Assembly (NCBI GenBank): GCA_016764035.1
Contig: JAESSQ010000269.1
Coordinates: forward strand, 1-12,123
Reading direction: 5' to 3'
Origin: Gammaproteobacteria bacterium
GTDB taxonomy: Bacteria; Pseudomonadota; Gammaproteobacteria; SZUA-229
DNA: 12,123 bases
A model generated the notes under the pieces. That model made no database searches and was not told the DNA's origin. It worked only from the letters and a program-made list of their open reading frames with translations. The translations under genes and the position numbers were made by a program. This document shows positions 1-7,081 of this stretch, piece by piece; position 1 is the first letter of the stretch, and each line of letters opens with the position of its first letter.

Positions 1-1050
1 ATCGAGCTGGCGCGTTGGGCTGATGTCATTATCATCGCACCCGCCAGTGCCAATACTATCGCCAAGCTGGCACACGGCCGCGCAGATAATTTACTGACCA
101 CACTCTGTCTTGCCTCTGAGGCCAACAAATGTTTTGCGCCATCAATGAACCGGGTAATGTGGCACGACTTAAGCACGCAAGCGAACTGTAAAACACTGGT
201 CGAAAAAAACTGGCAGCAATTTGGCCCTGCTTCGGGTCTACAAGCCTGTGGCGAAACAGGTGAGGGGCGTATGCAGGACGTCAGCGACATCATGCTCAAC
301 CTTCATCAAAGTTTTAAAAGTGGTGACTTACAAAACGTAAAGGTTGTTGTCACTGCCGGGCCAACTTATGAAGCCATCGACCCGGTACGCTTTATCGGCA
401 ACCGCAGCTCAGGGCGCATGGGTTACGCCATCGCCATCGCTGCTCGCGAAGCTGGTGCCAAGGTTACGTTGATAAGTGGCCCCAGCCACTTGACTGCACC
501 TGAAGGCATTAGCTTTGTCGCCGTCGAATCTGCCGAACAAATGCAGCACGCCGTATTAACAAACATCGACGAATGTAATATTTATATTTCTACTGCAGCG
601 ATATCTGATTATCGCGTAACCGATATTGCTACACAAAAAATCAAAAAAACCGAAGACACGCTAACACTGCATCTAACAAAAAACGAAGATATTATCTCTA
701 CCGTAGCGCAACATCATGCCAGACCCTTTGTCGTAGGCTTTGCGGCTGAAACCGAAAACGTCATTGCTAACGCACAAAAAAAGCTTCAACGTAAAAATTT
801 GGATATGATTGTAGCTAATAACGTTAGTGCAACTGCCAATAATAACGATGTGCCACAAATAGGTTTTAATAGCGAATATAATGCACTGCATGTTTTTTGG
901 CATAACAAACACACTAAAAATAACAGCGTGACTGTCAACGAGCAATACTTTGATGTTGCACGTAAATCACAATTAGCTCGACAATTAATATCGCTCATTG
1001 CCAAACAATATAAAATCGATAAAACTCAGAATGCAAAAGATACAGCTTAA
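1..1050 (+). CDS. coaBC: Bifunctional phosphopantothenoylcysteine decarboxylase / phosphopantothenate-cysteine ligase, 5'-truncated by window edge
   Basis: CoaBC (Dfp) makes 4'-phosphopantetheine in coenzyme A synthesis: the CoaB half ligates cysteine to phosphopantothenate and the flavin-dependent CoaC half decarboxylates the product. The reading frame is open from base 1, so only the last 349 residues are present. The window begins with IELARWAD, just after the position of the catalytic His of the CoaC domain in E. coli Dfp, so that residue lies outside. Visible CoaC motifs are APASANT, PSMNRVMW (the PxMN substrate clamp) and the active-site Cys in LQACGETGEGRM near base 250. The CoaB domain starts near base 331, with VVVTAGPTYE, DPVRFIGNRSSGRMG, the KIKK lysines near bases 637-648, and VGFAAET. 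The stop codon overlaps dut by 20 bp, which suggests translational coupling. Family assignment is very secure. Confidence 0.97.
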   Translation: MELARWADVIIIAPASANTIAKLAHGRADNLLTTLCLASEANKCFAPSMNRVMWHDLSTQANCKTLVEKNWQQFGPASGLQACGETGEGRMQDVSDIMLNLHQSFKSGDLQNVKVVVTAGPTYEAIDPVRFIGNRSSGRMGYAIAIAAREAGAKVTLISGPSHLTAPEGISFVAVESAEQMQHAVLTNIDECNIYISTAAISDYRVTDIATQKIKKTEDTLTLHLTKNEDIISTVAQHHARPFVVGFAAETENVIANAQKKLQRKNLDMIVANNVSATANNNDVPQIGFNSEYNALHVFWHNKHTKNNSVTVNEQYFDVARKSQLARQLISLIAKQYKIDKTQNAKDTA

Positions 1051-1486
1051 GATACTTGACCCTCGCATCGGCAAAGAAATCGCGCTACCTACATATGCCA
1101 CCGATGGTTCTGCCGGCATGGACTTACGCGCCACTCTCGACAAAACCACCGTGATAACAGCAGGTGAAACCATCTTAATTCCTACCGGTTTGGCTATCTA
1201 TGTCGAAGACCCCAACATGGCAGCAATCATTCTGCCTCGCTCCGGCCTGGGACATAAACATGGCATCGTATTAGGCAATCTCGTCGGTTTGATCGACTCG
1301 GATTATCAAGGACAACTTTTTGTTTCCTGCTGGAACCGTGGTGATAAAGATTTCAGCATTGCGATTGGTGACCGTATCGCACAATTGGTCCTGGTACCTG
1401 TGATTCAAGCCGATTTTGAAATAGTTGCCGACTTTAAAAAAACGCATCGTGGTGGCGGTGGTTTTGGTCATTCTGGTACAAACTAA
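1031..1486 (+). CDS. dut: Deoxyuridine 5'-triphosphate nucleotidohydrolase (dUTPase)
   Basis: Dut hydrolyses dUTP to dUMP and pyrophosphate, keeping uracil out of DNA and feeding dTMP synthesis; it is a cytosolic homotrimer. All five trimeric dUTPase motifs are present: GSAGMDLRA (residues 26-34), PRSGLG (69-74), GLIDSDYQGQ (86-95, catalytic Asp89), GDRIAQ (113-118) and the C-terminal RGGGGFGHSG arm (140-149). The ATG at 1031 gives 151 residues beginning MQKIQLKILDPR, which aligns with the E. coli protein from its first residues. An in-frame TTG at 998 would add 11 unsupported residues. The gene starts inside the end of coaBC (20-bp overlap) with only a weak Shine-Dalgarno, so coupled translation is likely. 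coaBC-dut adjacency is a common proteobacterial arrangement. Confidence 0.97.
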   Translation: MQKIQLKILDPRIGKEIALPTYATDGSAGMDLRATLDKTTVITAGETILIPTGLAIYVEDPNMAAIILPRSGLGHKHGIVLGNLVGLIDSDYQGQLFVSCWNRGDKDFSIAIGDRIAQLVLVPVIQADFEIVADFKKTHRGGGGFGHSGTN

Positions 1487-1532
1487 CGTCTAGCAACTAC
1501 ACTATAAATGTGAGACCTAACGTTGCCATACC

Positions 1533-2906
1533 ATGACCATAAATAAAGCTATTTTCCGCGCTTACGATATTCGAGGCATCGTCGAAACTGCCCTGACACC
1601 CGACACTGTTCAACAAATTGGCCAGGCCTTTGCAACACAGGCCTTATCTCAAAATCAACGCACGGTTATTATCGGCAGAGACGGTCGCCTGTCCAGCCCA
1701 GAGTTAGCGCAACGTTTAAGTGATGGACTGCGCGCAGGTGGTTGCAACGTGATCGATATCGGCATGGTGCCTACGCCTGTACTCTATTTTGCCACCCATA
1801 GATTAAATACCGGCACCGGCATCATGGTGACAGGCAGCCATAATCCGCCACCATACAATGGTCTTAAAATGCTCATTGCGGGTGACACACTGTATGGCGA
1901 CAGCATTAAAAATCTCTACCAAAAACTTGTCGATGGCCATCTTAATAATGGTAGTGGCGACTACAGAAAAATAAATATCATTGCTGATTATTTAGATACT
2001 ATCGTCGATGACATCAAACTTGAAAAACCCTTAAACATCGCTATCGATTGTGGTAATGGAACTGCTGGCATACTGGCAAACGAATTATTTAGCCGTCTTG
2101 GTTGTAATGTAACGTCGCTGTTTTGTGACGTGGATGGTCATTTTCCAAACCATCACCCCGACCCCTCCAAACCAGAAAATCTTATCGATCTACAAAATGC
2201 TATAAAAGATAATAATATTGATATTGGTTTTGCATTTGATGGCGACGCAGACCGAGTTGGCGTATTGGATAATGAACAAAACATCCTGTGGCCCGACCGA
2301 CAATTAATGCTGTTTGCTGCCGACCTGCTAAAGCGCAAACCCGGCGCGATGATTATTTACGATATTAAATCCACATCAAACCTGGATGGCTACATTAAAA
2401 ACCTAGGTGGTAAATCACTGATGTGGAAGTCCGGCCATTCTTTCATCAAAGCCAAAATGAAAGAAACTGACGCCGAACTCGCAGGAGAAATGAGTGGCCA
2501 TATCTTTTTTAAAGAACGCTGGTTCGGTTTTGATGACGGCTTATACAGTGCTGCGCGTATGCTGGAAATTATCAGCCAACACGATACAACCAGCTCAACT
2601 ATTTTTAATGCTTTACCCGACAGCATTAACACACCTGAGCTGCAAATCCATTTTGCCGAAGGCGAGCATTACACGTTCATGCAAAAATTCATCGCAGCTA
2701 CAACCTTTGATGATGCCAAAACCACAACCATCGATGGCATACGCGTTAACTACCCTAACGGCTGGGGGTTAATTCGACCTTCACATACCACACCATGCCT
2801 GGTGTTACGTTTTGAAGCCAATGATGAAAACACCTTATTGGAAATTCAGAATATTTTCCGCAAAAAAATTCTGGCCATAGACAGCAGTTTACATTTGCCT
2901 TTTTAA
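1533..2906 (+). CDS. algC: Phosphomannomutase/phosphoglucomutase (AlgC type)
   Basis: AlgC-type enzymes interconvert the 6- and 1-phosphates of mannose and glucose, supplying precursors for lipopolysaccharide core and exopolysaccharides. The 457-residue product has the four-domain alpha-D-phosphohexomutase layout. The phosphoserine loop TGSHNP has Ser102; the metal loop DGDADR is at 236-241; the sugar-binding loop GEMSGH is at 318-323; and the phosphate-binding loop RPSHTTP is at 415-421. Its length is close to Pseudomonas AlgC (about 463) and it lacks the long N-terminal extension seen in some gammaproteobacteria. It lies 46 bp after dut and 52 bp before argB on the same strand. I assign AlgC rather than a plain phosphoglucomutase because of the sequence around the phosphoserine and the dut-algC-argB order. 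Substrate breadth is inferred from the family. Confidence 0.95.
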   Translation: MTINKAIFRAYDIRGIVETALTPDTVQQIGQAFATQALSQNQRTVIIGRDGRLSSPELAQRLSDGLRAGGCNVIDIGMVPTPVLYFATHRLNTGTGIMVTGSHNPPPYNGLKMLIAGDTLYGDSIKNLYQKLVDGHLNNGSGDYRKINIIADYLDTIVDDIKLEKPLNIAIDCGNGTAGILANELFSRLGCNVTSLFCDVDGHFPNHHPDPSKPENLIDLQNAIKDNNIDIGFAFDGDADRVGVLDNEQNILWPDRQLMLFAADLLKRKPGAMIIYDIKSTSNLDGYIKNLGGKSLMWKSGHSFIKAKMKETDAELAGEMSGHIFFKERWFGFDDGLYSAARMLEIISQHDTTSSTIFNALPDSINTPELQIHFAEGEHYTFMQKFIAATTFDDAKTTTIDGIRVNYPNGWGLIRPSHTTPCLVLRFEANDENTLLEIQNIFRKKILAIDSSLHLPF

Positions 2907-2948
2907 GTAAGATGTAGGCACAATAACACCGTCATCATTTTTAATACC

Positions 2949-2953
2949 GAGGA
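2949..2953 (+). promoter_or_regulatory. Ribosome binding site fixing the GTG start of argB
   Basis: GAGGA lies 5 bp before the GTG at 2959. No ATG in this frame fits the conserved N terminus, so the site decides the non-ATG start. Confidence 0.75.
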
Positions 2954-2958
2954 TTCCC

Positions 2959-3846
2959 GTGGACAAAAAATCCGCCATCAATATTGCCAGCGTTTTGTCA
3001 GAGGCGTTACCTTATTTACAACGTCTCAATAAAAAAACCATCGTCATTAAATTCGGTGGCAATGCGATGGTGGACGACGCTCTGAAAAACAGCTTTGCTC
3101 GCGATATCGTTTTATTAAAACAGGTTGGCGTAAACCCTGTTGTGGTACATGGTGGTGGCCCCCAGATTGGAAAACTACTGGAAAAAATTGGCAAGGAATC
3201 AAAATTTATCGATGGCATGCGCGTTACCGACAGTGAAACCATGGACGTTGTGGAGATGGTTCTTGGTGGTCTGGTTAACAAAAGTATCGTTAATCTGATT
3301 AACCATAATGGTGGCAAAGCCGTTGGCCTTACCGGCAAAGACGGCGCCATGATACGTGCAAAAAAACTGGAAATCACTCGCGAATCTGCAGCGTCATCGA
3401 CGTCTGAAATCATCGACCTGGGGCATGTCGGTGAAGTAACAACAATAGACCCTTCTATCGTCAACACCCTGGATGCCGGTGACTTTATTCCCGTCATAGC
3501 ACCTATTGGTGTCGGTCAGGATGCCGCATCGTACAACATCAATGCCGATATCGTTGCGGGGAAGATGGCGGTCGTACTAGGTGCTGAAAAATTATTACTA
3601 CTTACCAACACACCCGGCATCCTCGATAAACAAGATAATATTCTCACCGGACTTAACGCTAGAAAGGTTAAAAAATTGATTAACGATGGCACTATCTCTG
3701 GCGGCATGTTACCCAAGGTAAATTGTGCGTTGGACGCTGTAAACTCGGGCGTTAAAACTGCACACATAATCGATGGTCGCGTAGAGCACGCAGTGTTACT
3801 TGAACTATTGACCGACGAAGGCGTCGGCACATTGATTAACTCGTAA
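2959..3846 (+). CDS. argB: N-acetylglutamate kinase, arginine-sensitive type
   Basis: ArgB phosphorylates N-acetyl-L-glutamate, the second step of arginine synthesis. Conserved amino-acid-kinase motifs are VIKFGGNAM (catalytic Lys31), VVVHGGGPQIG (62-71), GLTGKDG (123-129), the substrate motif SYNINADIVAGKMA (191-204), LLTNTPG (214-220) and GGMLPKV (248-254). At 295 residues it is longer than the roughly 258-residue unregulated E. coli enzyme. It carries an N-terminal helix of about 25 residues (ASVLSEALPYL) like that of the hexameric, arginine-inhibited Pseudomonas enzyme. Feedback inhibition by arginine is therefore inferred. The start is GTG with GAGGA 5 bp upstream. The gene ends the forward block; the convergent DUF4124 gene ends 52 bp away, with no clear hairpin terminator between them. 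Confidence 0.97.
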   Translation: MDKKSAINIASVLSEALPYLQRLNKKTIVIKFGGNAMVDDALKNSFARDIVLLKQVGVNPVVVHGGGPQIGKLLEKIGKESKFIDGMRVTDSETMDVVEMVLGGLVNKSIVNLINHNGGKAVGLTGKDGAMIRAKKLEITRESAASSTSEIIDLGHVGEVTTIDPSIVNTLDAGDFIPVIAPIGVGQDAASYNINADIVAGKMAVVLGAEKLLLLTNTPGILDKQDNILTGLNARKVKKLINDGTISGGMLPKVNCALDAVNSGVKTAHIIDGRVEHAVLLELLTDEGVGTLINS

Positions 3847-3898
3847 GCGTCTAATTCACTTATTCAGTAAACCTGCCAACCGTTAAACTATTAAAAGA

Positions 3899-4555
3899 TT
3901 AGAACTCGTGGCGTTCCCGCGCAAGCTGTTCACGTCTGGCTTTTTGCTCAGCTTTTAGTGTTCGAAAACGTTCGATATAGTCGTTAAACTGCGTTGAAAT
4001 ATTGTCTCGCCGACGCTTATGATTTTTCATAACCCTGGTTTGCACGGCCACCTGTTGCTTCCCATTTCTTATTCGTCGATACAAATCAGCGGGGACTTGA
4101 CGATTTGATGTCTCGATAAAAACCACCTGTTTTTCCATGGTTTCAAGCTTGTTTTTTGAATCCTCTATTATCGATGATGCCAGCCGAATCTGCGCGCCGA
4201 CTGCATCAAGCCTGGCATCTCGTGCGACAAATAAATCCCGCTCGGTGGTATAAGTATCGAGTAAAACACGATCACGCTGTTTTGCCTTTTTTTCTATTAA
4301 GGCTTTTTCAGCAAGCACCTTTCGCAGCCGTCTTGCTTCTGCTTTTTGTGCCGGTGTTTTCGCCGCATCCTGACGACGAATTATCACACCTTGTTCATTT
4401 AACTCAACGTGTTCTTTCACCACATATTTTGGCGGAATTTTATCGCCAAAATGAATCTGACCATTTTCATCCGCCCACTTGTACATCTTTGCCTGCGCAA
4501 CAAATGAACTGCTTATTATAATTGCCGTCAGTGCAGACAACACGAAACGCAACAT
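3899..4555 (-). CDS. Secreted DUF4124 domain protein with coiled coil
   Basis: Function is unknown. From the ATG at 4555 the product has 218 residues. A signal peptide is visible (MLRFVLSALTAIIISS..., cleavage likely after VAQA), so it should be periplasmic. A DUF4124 module follows at once: KMYKWADENGQIHFGDKIPP, the usual short beta-rich 'YKW.D..G..HF.D..P' segment near the N terminus of envelope proteins. The rest is charged, rich in Lys, Arg, Glu and Gln, and looks like a long coiled coil (about residues 65-218), with an Arg-rich end. There are no cysteines and no enzyme motif. An upstream TTG (4567) and ATG (4561) are in frame, but the GAGG at 4562-4565 sits correctly only for 4555. DUF4124 genes occur in this neighbourhood in other gammaproteobacteria as I recall, so it may be ancestral here. 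Confidence 0.85.
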   Translation of the reverse strand: MLRFVLSALTAIIISSSFVAQAKMYKWADENGQIHFGDKIPPKYVVKEHVELNEQGVIIRRQDAAKTPAQKAEARRLRKVLAEKALIEKKAKQRDRVLLDTYTTERDLFVARDARLDAVGAQIRLASSIIEDSKNKLETMEKQVVFIETSNRQVPADLYRRIRNGKQQVAVQTRVMKNHKRRRDNISTQFNDYIERFRTLKAEQKARREQLARERHEF

Positions 4556-4561
4556 GCGCAT

Positions 4562-4565
4562 CCTC
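4562..4565 (-). promoter_or_regulatory. Ribosome binding site choosing the 4555 start
   Basis: On the minus strand GAGG is directly followed by ATGCGCATG. The first ATG (4561) touches the GAGG and is too close; the second (4555) is 6 bp away, so it is preferred. Confidence 0.6.
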
Positions 4566-4587
4566 AAATAGTAATAAATGATAAACT

Positions 4588-4608
4588 TATGATACCTCCA
4601 AAATCATA
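4588..4608. repeat. Short inverted repeat upstream of the DUF4124 gene
   Basis: TATGAT and ATCATA flank a 9-bp spacer. The repeat lies 33 bp from the DUF4124 start, and on the minus strand its TATCAT half resembles a -10 box, so it could be a promoter/operator. It is short and AT-rich and may be chance. The remaining divergent spacer (4556-4778) shows no gene. Confidence 0.25.
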
Positions 4609-4765
4609 CAGACACATTTTCGATTAAATTATTTACTACCGCGTTATGTGGTTTTACAAAACCAGACACAACGAGCATACCGAACGAAACATTGTAAACA
4701 GACCACGTTCGACGCAAACTTAATCGGAGGCACCTAAAGATTATAGGCACAAATCCTGAAGAATC

Positions 4766-4770
4766 GAGGA
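4766..4770 (+). promoter_or_regulatory. Ribosome binding site of the TSUP exporter
   Basis: GAGGA lies 8 bp before the GTG at 4779 and sets that start. It overlaps the right arm of a small possible hairpin (ATCCT 4753-4757 with AGGAT 4767-4771) that could partly mask it; five base pairs alone is weak evidence. Confidence 0.65.
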
Positions 4771-4778
4771 TAATTGAC

Positions 4779-5528
4779 GTGGCAGAACAACTTCTTATAT
4801 TCACCATCTCACTGATTGCTAACTTATTTTCCGCTTTATCCGGTGGCGGAGCTGGTTTAATACAATTACCCGCACTACTTTTTTTAGGGCTACCTTTTGG
4901 TACCGCGCTTGCAACGCATAAAATCGCAACCATTGCCCTGGGTATTGGCGCAACTGCGCGACACCTAAAAGAAAACAAAATACAACGTGATTACGCACTG
5001 ATGATGATACTCGCTGGCGTTCCTGGCGTAATTATTGGTGCCAGCGTTATCCTACAAATTCCTGAGCAGACCGCTAAGTTAGCACTTGGCATATTAACCA
5101 TGACATTGGGGATTTACTCCTTATTTTCACCTGAGCTGGGCCAAAAATATGAAACTAAAAACCGACATGTGCGAGGTTATATTACTGGTGCGCTGGTGTT
5201 ATTTATTATCGGCATCCTCAATGGCTCGTTATCCTCAGGCACCGGTTTATTCGTCACCCTGTGGCTGATTCGATGGTTTGGCTTTGACTACAAGCTGGCC
5301 GTTGCTTACACACTGGTTTTCGTAGGTTTATTCTGGAATACTTCAGGAGCCATTACATTAGGACTACTTGGCGATATTCACTGGTTATGGATTCCCGCAT
5401 TATTACTTGGATCTTTTATAGGCGGCTATGCCGGTGCACATTTATCTATTGTTAAAGGTAATCGAGTAATAAAACGTAGTTTTGAGGTAGTGACGCTTTT
5501 GGTCGGTTTGAAATTAATATTAGGATAA
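4779..5528 (+). CDS. TauE/SafE (TSUP) family membrane exporter
   Basis: This is an integral inner-membrane protein of 249 residues with about eight hydrophobic segments arranged as two homologous halves. The two family signature loops are visible. One is in the first half, NLFSALSGGGAGLIQLPALL (residues 15-34), followed by GTALATHKIA. Its counterpart, GILNGSLSSGTGLFVT (145-160), is followed by KLAVAYT and FWNTSGA. TSUP proteins move small anions across the membrane; characterised members handle sulfite, sulfoacetate or other organosulfur compounds, but substrate cannot be read from sequence. The start is GTG with GAGGA 8 bp upstream. It is transcribed alone, diverging from the DUF4124 gene and converging on the PEP-CTERM pair, with a shared bidirectional terminator 18 bp past the stop. 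A persulfide dioxygenase that would make sulfite lies about 5 kb away, so a sulfite role is tempting but unproven. Confidence 0.9.
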   Translation: MAEQLLIFTISLIANLFSALSGGGAGLIQLPALLFLGLPFGTALATHKIATIALGIGATARHLKENKIQRDYALMMILAGVPGVIIGASVILQIPEQTAKLALGILTMTLGIYSLFSPELGQKYETKNRHVRGYITGALVLFIIGILNGSLSSGTGLFVTLWLIRWFGFDYKLAVAYTLVFVGLFWNTSGAITLGLLGDIHWLWIPALLLGSFIGGYAGAHLSIVKGNRVIKRSFEVVTLLVGLKLILG

Positions 5529-5546
5529 ATTATAAACTCAACAAAC

Positions 5547-5577
5547 AAAAAAAAGGGATGCAAATGCATCCCTTTTT
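5547..5577. terminator. Bidirectional intrinsic terminator between the TSUP gene and PEP-CTERM copy A
   Basis: The perfect stem GGGATGC (5555-5561) and GCATCCC (5566-5572) has loop AAAT, eight A on the left and five T on the right. It can therefore stop transcription arriving from either side. The same hairpin in mutated form follows copy B (6432-6460), so it belongs to the duplicated unit and has been kept. Confidence 0.9.
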
Positions 5578-5597
5578 CGATAGTACCGTTTTAAAAA

Positions 5598-6155
5598 TTA
5601 GGCTTTTTTAAGCTTTCTGCTTGCGACAAGTCCAAATGCACCCAGAGCCAATAACATTAATGTACCTGGAAGAGGCACTGCTGCAGTCGTTCCTGTTGCT
5701 AAGTACGTTGGATTACTATGGTATTGCCCGTTACCCCAATAAAAATCAACAATTGCATTACTTGCATTGGTATTCAAAAAGTTGCTTACAAAATTAACCG
5801 TAACTGTTCGCATGCTTGCAATAGCATTTGAAAGCGATGATGAGTAATTACTCCATGTATAGGGGTTACTAAAATTACCTGTATTACCAGCATAAGAAAT
5901 GGCTTTATTATCAAAAATTGATGTTGACCAACTATTTGAGTGGTAGCCGGATGTAGGACCTGCCCATAAGTCACCGTTATAACGAATGCTAAATTGATTG
6001 TTGTAAGCCGAAGCAGCATAACCAGACATATCACCGTCAACCGTAAACGTTAACGAATTACTGGTGTAGCTAACATCACTGAATGTTAACAACGCGTTTG
6101 CCGAACCAGCCCATAAAGAAGCAGTTAAAATTAAGATAGTACTTGTAAGTTTCAT
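5598..6155 (-). CDS. PEP-CTERM (VPLP-type) exported protein, copy A
   Basis: This is a putative exosortase substrate of 185 residues. Residues 1-21 form a Sec signal peptide (MKLTSTILILTASLWAGSANA). The mature part is rich in Ser, Asn, Thr, Tyr and Trp, has no cysteine, looks beta-rich and matches no family I recognise; notable segments are GYHSNSWSTS (70-79), NPYTWS (97-102) and DFYWGNGQY (137-145). The C terminus has the tripartite sorting layout: VPLPGT (160-165), a hydrophobic stretch LMLLALGAFGLVAS, and the basic end RKLKKA. This is the PEP-CTERM signal with VPLP instead of VPEP. Such proteins are exported, processed by an exosortase (EpsH/XrtA type) and often tied to extracellular polysaccharide or flocs. 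The start ATG has AAGGA 7 bp upstream. A sigma-54-type promoter and far-upstream dyad precede it and an intrinsic terminator follows. No exosortase lies in this window. It is about 89% identical to copy B. Confidence 0.9.
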   Translation of the reverse strand: MKLTSTILILTASLWAGSANALLTFSDVSYTSNSLTFTVDGDMSGYAASAYNNQFSIRYNGDLWAGPTSGYHSNSWSTSIFDNKAISYAGNTGNFSNPYTWSNYSSSLSNAIASMRTVTVNFVSNFLNTNASNAIVDFYWGNGQYHSNPTYLATGTTAAVPLPGTLMLLALGAFGLVASRKLKKA

Positions 6156-6192
6156 TGTGTTTTCCTTTTTTAATCAATAATCATAGTTAGTA

Positions 6193-6210
6193 ATGCATTT
6201 GGCATGCCAA
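6193..6210 (-). promoter_or_regulatory. Sigma-54 (-24/-12) promoter of PEP-CTERM copy A
   Basis: The minus strand reads TTGGCATGCCAAATGCAT. Against the consensus YTGGCACG-N4-TTGCW this matches 11 of 13 positions, with the invariant GG (6208-6207) and GC (6196-6195) exactly 10 bp apart. Predicted transcription start is near 6183, giving a leader of about 28 nt that holds the AAGGA site. The identical element stands at the same distance from copy B's start codon. Sigma-54 control fits what is known of PEP-CTERM genes. The core TTGGCATGCCAA is also a perfect palindrome, so an operator role is an alternative. Confidence 0.75.
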
Positions 6211-6285
6211 CTTTTATAATGCGATAAATATGATTATAATCAATTAGTTATGAATTACTTGTTTTGACTGTCGCTCACATAAATT

Positions 6286-6319
6286 ACGAAAATCTGACAC
6301 TTTTGTGTCTGAGTTTCGT
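6286..6319. promoter_or_regulatory. 34-bp dyad, candidate enhancer-binding-protein site for copy A
   Basis: Two inverted half-sites GTGTCnGAnTTTCGT (13 of 15 bases agree between halves) flank a TTTT centre. The dyad's centre lies about 120 bp upstream of the predicted sigma-54 start, a normal position for an enhancer-binding activator. It is conserved at the identical distance upstream of copy B, while the 75 bp between dyad and promoter have diverged. The regulator is unknown; PrsR-type activators linked to PEP-CTERM systems are a candidate. Beyond the dyad, 6324-6431 shows nothing recognisable. Confidence 0.7.
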
Positions 6320-6431
6320 CAGTATGCTGCAAAAATAATTAAAACAACAGTATACAAATAATCCATATCGGCCTGTTAATTATTGCAAGAATCCCACGCT
6401 AAATTTAACTTTAGAATAAATGCAGCAAGCC

Positions 6432-6460
6432 AAAAAAAGGATGCGTTAGCATCCCTTTTT
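6432..6460 (-). terminator. Intrinsic terminator of PEP-CTERM copy B
   Basis: Stem GGATGC (6439-6444) pairs with GCATCC (6449-6454) across loop GTTA, then one mismatch and further A-T pairs. On the minus strand it ends in seven T. It is the diverged duplicate of the hairpin after copy A and separates the two genes into independent transcripts. Confidence 0.85.
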
Positions 6461-6480
6461 CGATAGTACTGTTTTAAAGA

Positions 6481-7044
6481 TTAGGCTTTTTTAAGCTTTC
6501 TGCTAGCGACAAGACCAAATGCGCCCAAAGCCAATAACATTAACGTACCTGGAAGAGGCACAGCTGCAGTCGTTCCCGTTGCTAAATAAGTTGGGTTACT
6601 CGAGTATTGTCCGTTACCCCAATAAAAATCAACAATCGCATTATTAGCATTAACATTTAAATAATTGTTTACAAAGTTAACCGTAACTGTTCGCATGCTT
6701 GCAATAGCATCAGAAAGCGACGATGTATATCGACTCCAGGTATAAGGGTTACTCCAATTACCCGTGTTACCACCGTACGATAATGACTTATTATCAAATA
6801 CTGAAGTAGACCAGCTATTTGAGTGATAACCCGATGTTGGGCCTGCCCATAAGTCACCTTTATAACGAATACTGAATTGGTTTTTACTCCAAAATGATGG
6901 TGAGTCATATCCAGACATATCACCATCAACCGTAAACGTTAACGAATTGCTGGTGTAGCTAACATCACTGAATGTTAGCAATGCGTTTGCCGAGCCAGCC
7001 CATAAAGATGCAGTTAAAATTAATATAGTACTTGTAAGTTTCAT
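6481..7044 (-). CDS. PEP-CTERM (VPLP-type) exported protein, copy B
   Basis: This 187-residue paralog of copy A has the same signal peptide and the same tail (VPLPGT, hydrophobic span, RKLKKA). The first 46 and last 38 residues are identical to copy A. About 20 differences and a two-residue insertion (DSPSFWSKN against ASAYNN, after residue 46) all fall in the central region, which keeps GYHSNSWSTS, NPYTWS and DFYWGNGQY. DNA of the identical ends differs by about ten silent changes in the tail and about eight in the head, so the ends are held by selection rather than being newly copied. The gene has its own sigma-54 element, dyad and terminator and is probably expressed separately. Central function is unknown; surface or extracellular-matrix placement is inferred from the sorting signal. 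Confidence 0.9.
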   Translation of the reverse strand: MKLTSTILILTASLWAGSANALLTFSDVSYTSNSLTFTVDGDMSGYDSPSFWSKNQFSIRYKGDLWAGPTSGYHSNSWSTSVFDNKSLSYGGNTGNWSNPYTWSRYTSSLSDAIASMRTVTVNFVNNYLNVNANNAIVDFYWGNGQYSSNPTYLATGTTAAVPLPGTLMLLALGAFGLVASRKLKKA

Positions 7045-7081
7045 TGTGTTTTCCTTTTTTAATTAATAATAGAAGTTAGCA

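Larger units (their letters stand above)
5547..6323. repeat. Tandem duplication unit A (terminator + PEP-CTERM gene + sigma-54 promoter + dyad)
   Basis: This 777-bp segment matches 6432-7212 along its whole length: hairpin and adjoining cgatagta, coding region, Shine-Dalgarno, sigma-54 element and 34-bp dyad ending in CAGT. Similarity stops outside these limits. Start codons are 889 bp apart. There are no transposase genes or flanking direct repeats, so unequal recombination or replication slippage is the simplest origin. Confidence 0.85.

Noticed and set aside
998..1030. TTG start giving an 11-residue N-terminal extension of Dut
   Set aside because: The 151-residue form from ATG 1031 matches the family start exactly; the extension has no homology support.
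4156..4521. Plus-strand open frame of 121 codons opposite the DUF4124 gene
   Set aside because: The minus-strand product has a signal peptide, a known domain and a ribosome site; the plus-strand frame has low-complexity, unfamiliar sequence and no ribosome site.
4609..4615. CAGACAC, giving GTGTCTG on the minus strand, like the start of the PEP-CTERM dyad half-site
   Set aside because: Only 7 bases agree, there is no second half and no sigma-54 element nearby; likely chance.
4733..4765. GGCAC repeated upstream of the TSUP gene, considered as a riboswitch or sigma-54 site
   Set aside because: No matching -12 element and no riboswitch core could be recognised; only a five-pair hairpin near the ribosome site.
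6204..6205. TTGGCATGCCAA considered only as a repressor palindrome
   Set aside because: Kept as an alternative, but the exact -24/-12 spacing and TGCA -12 element explain it better as a sigma-54 promoter.
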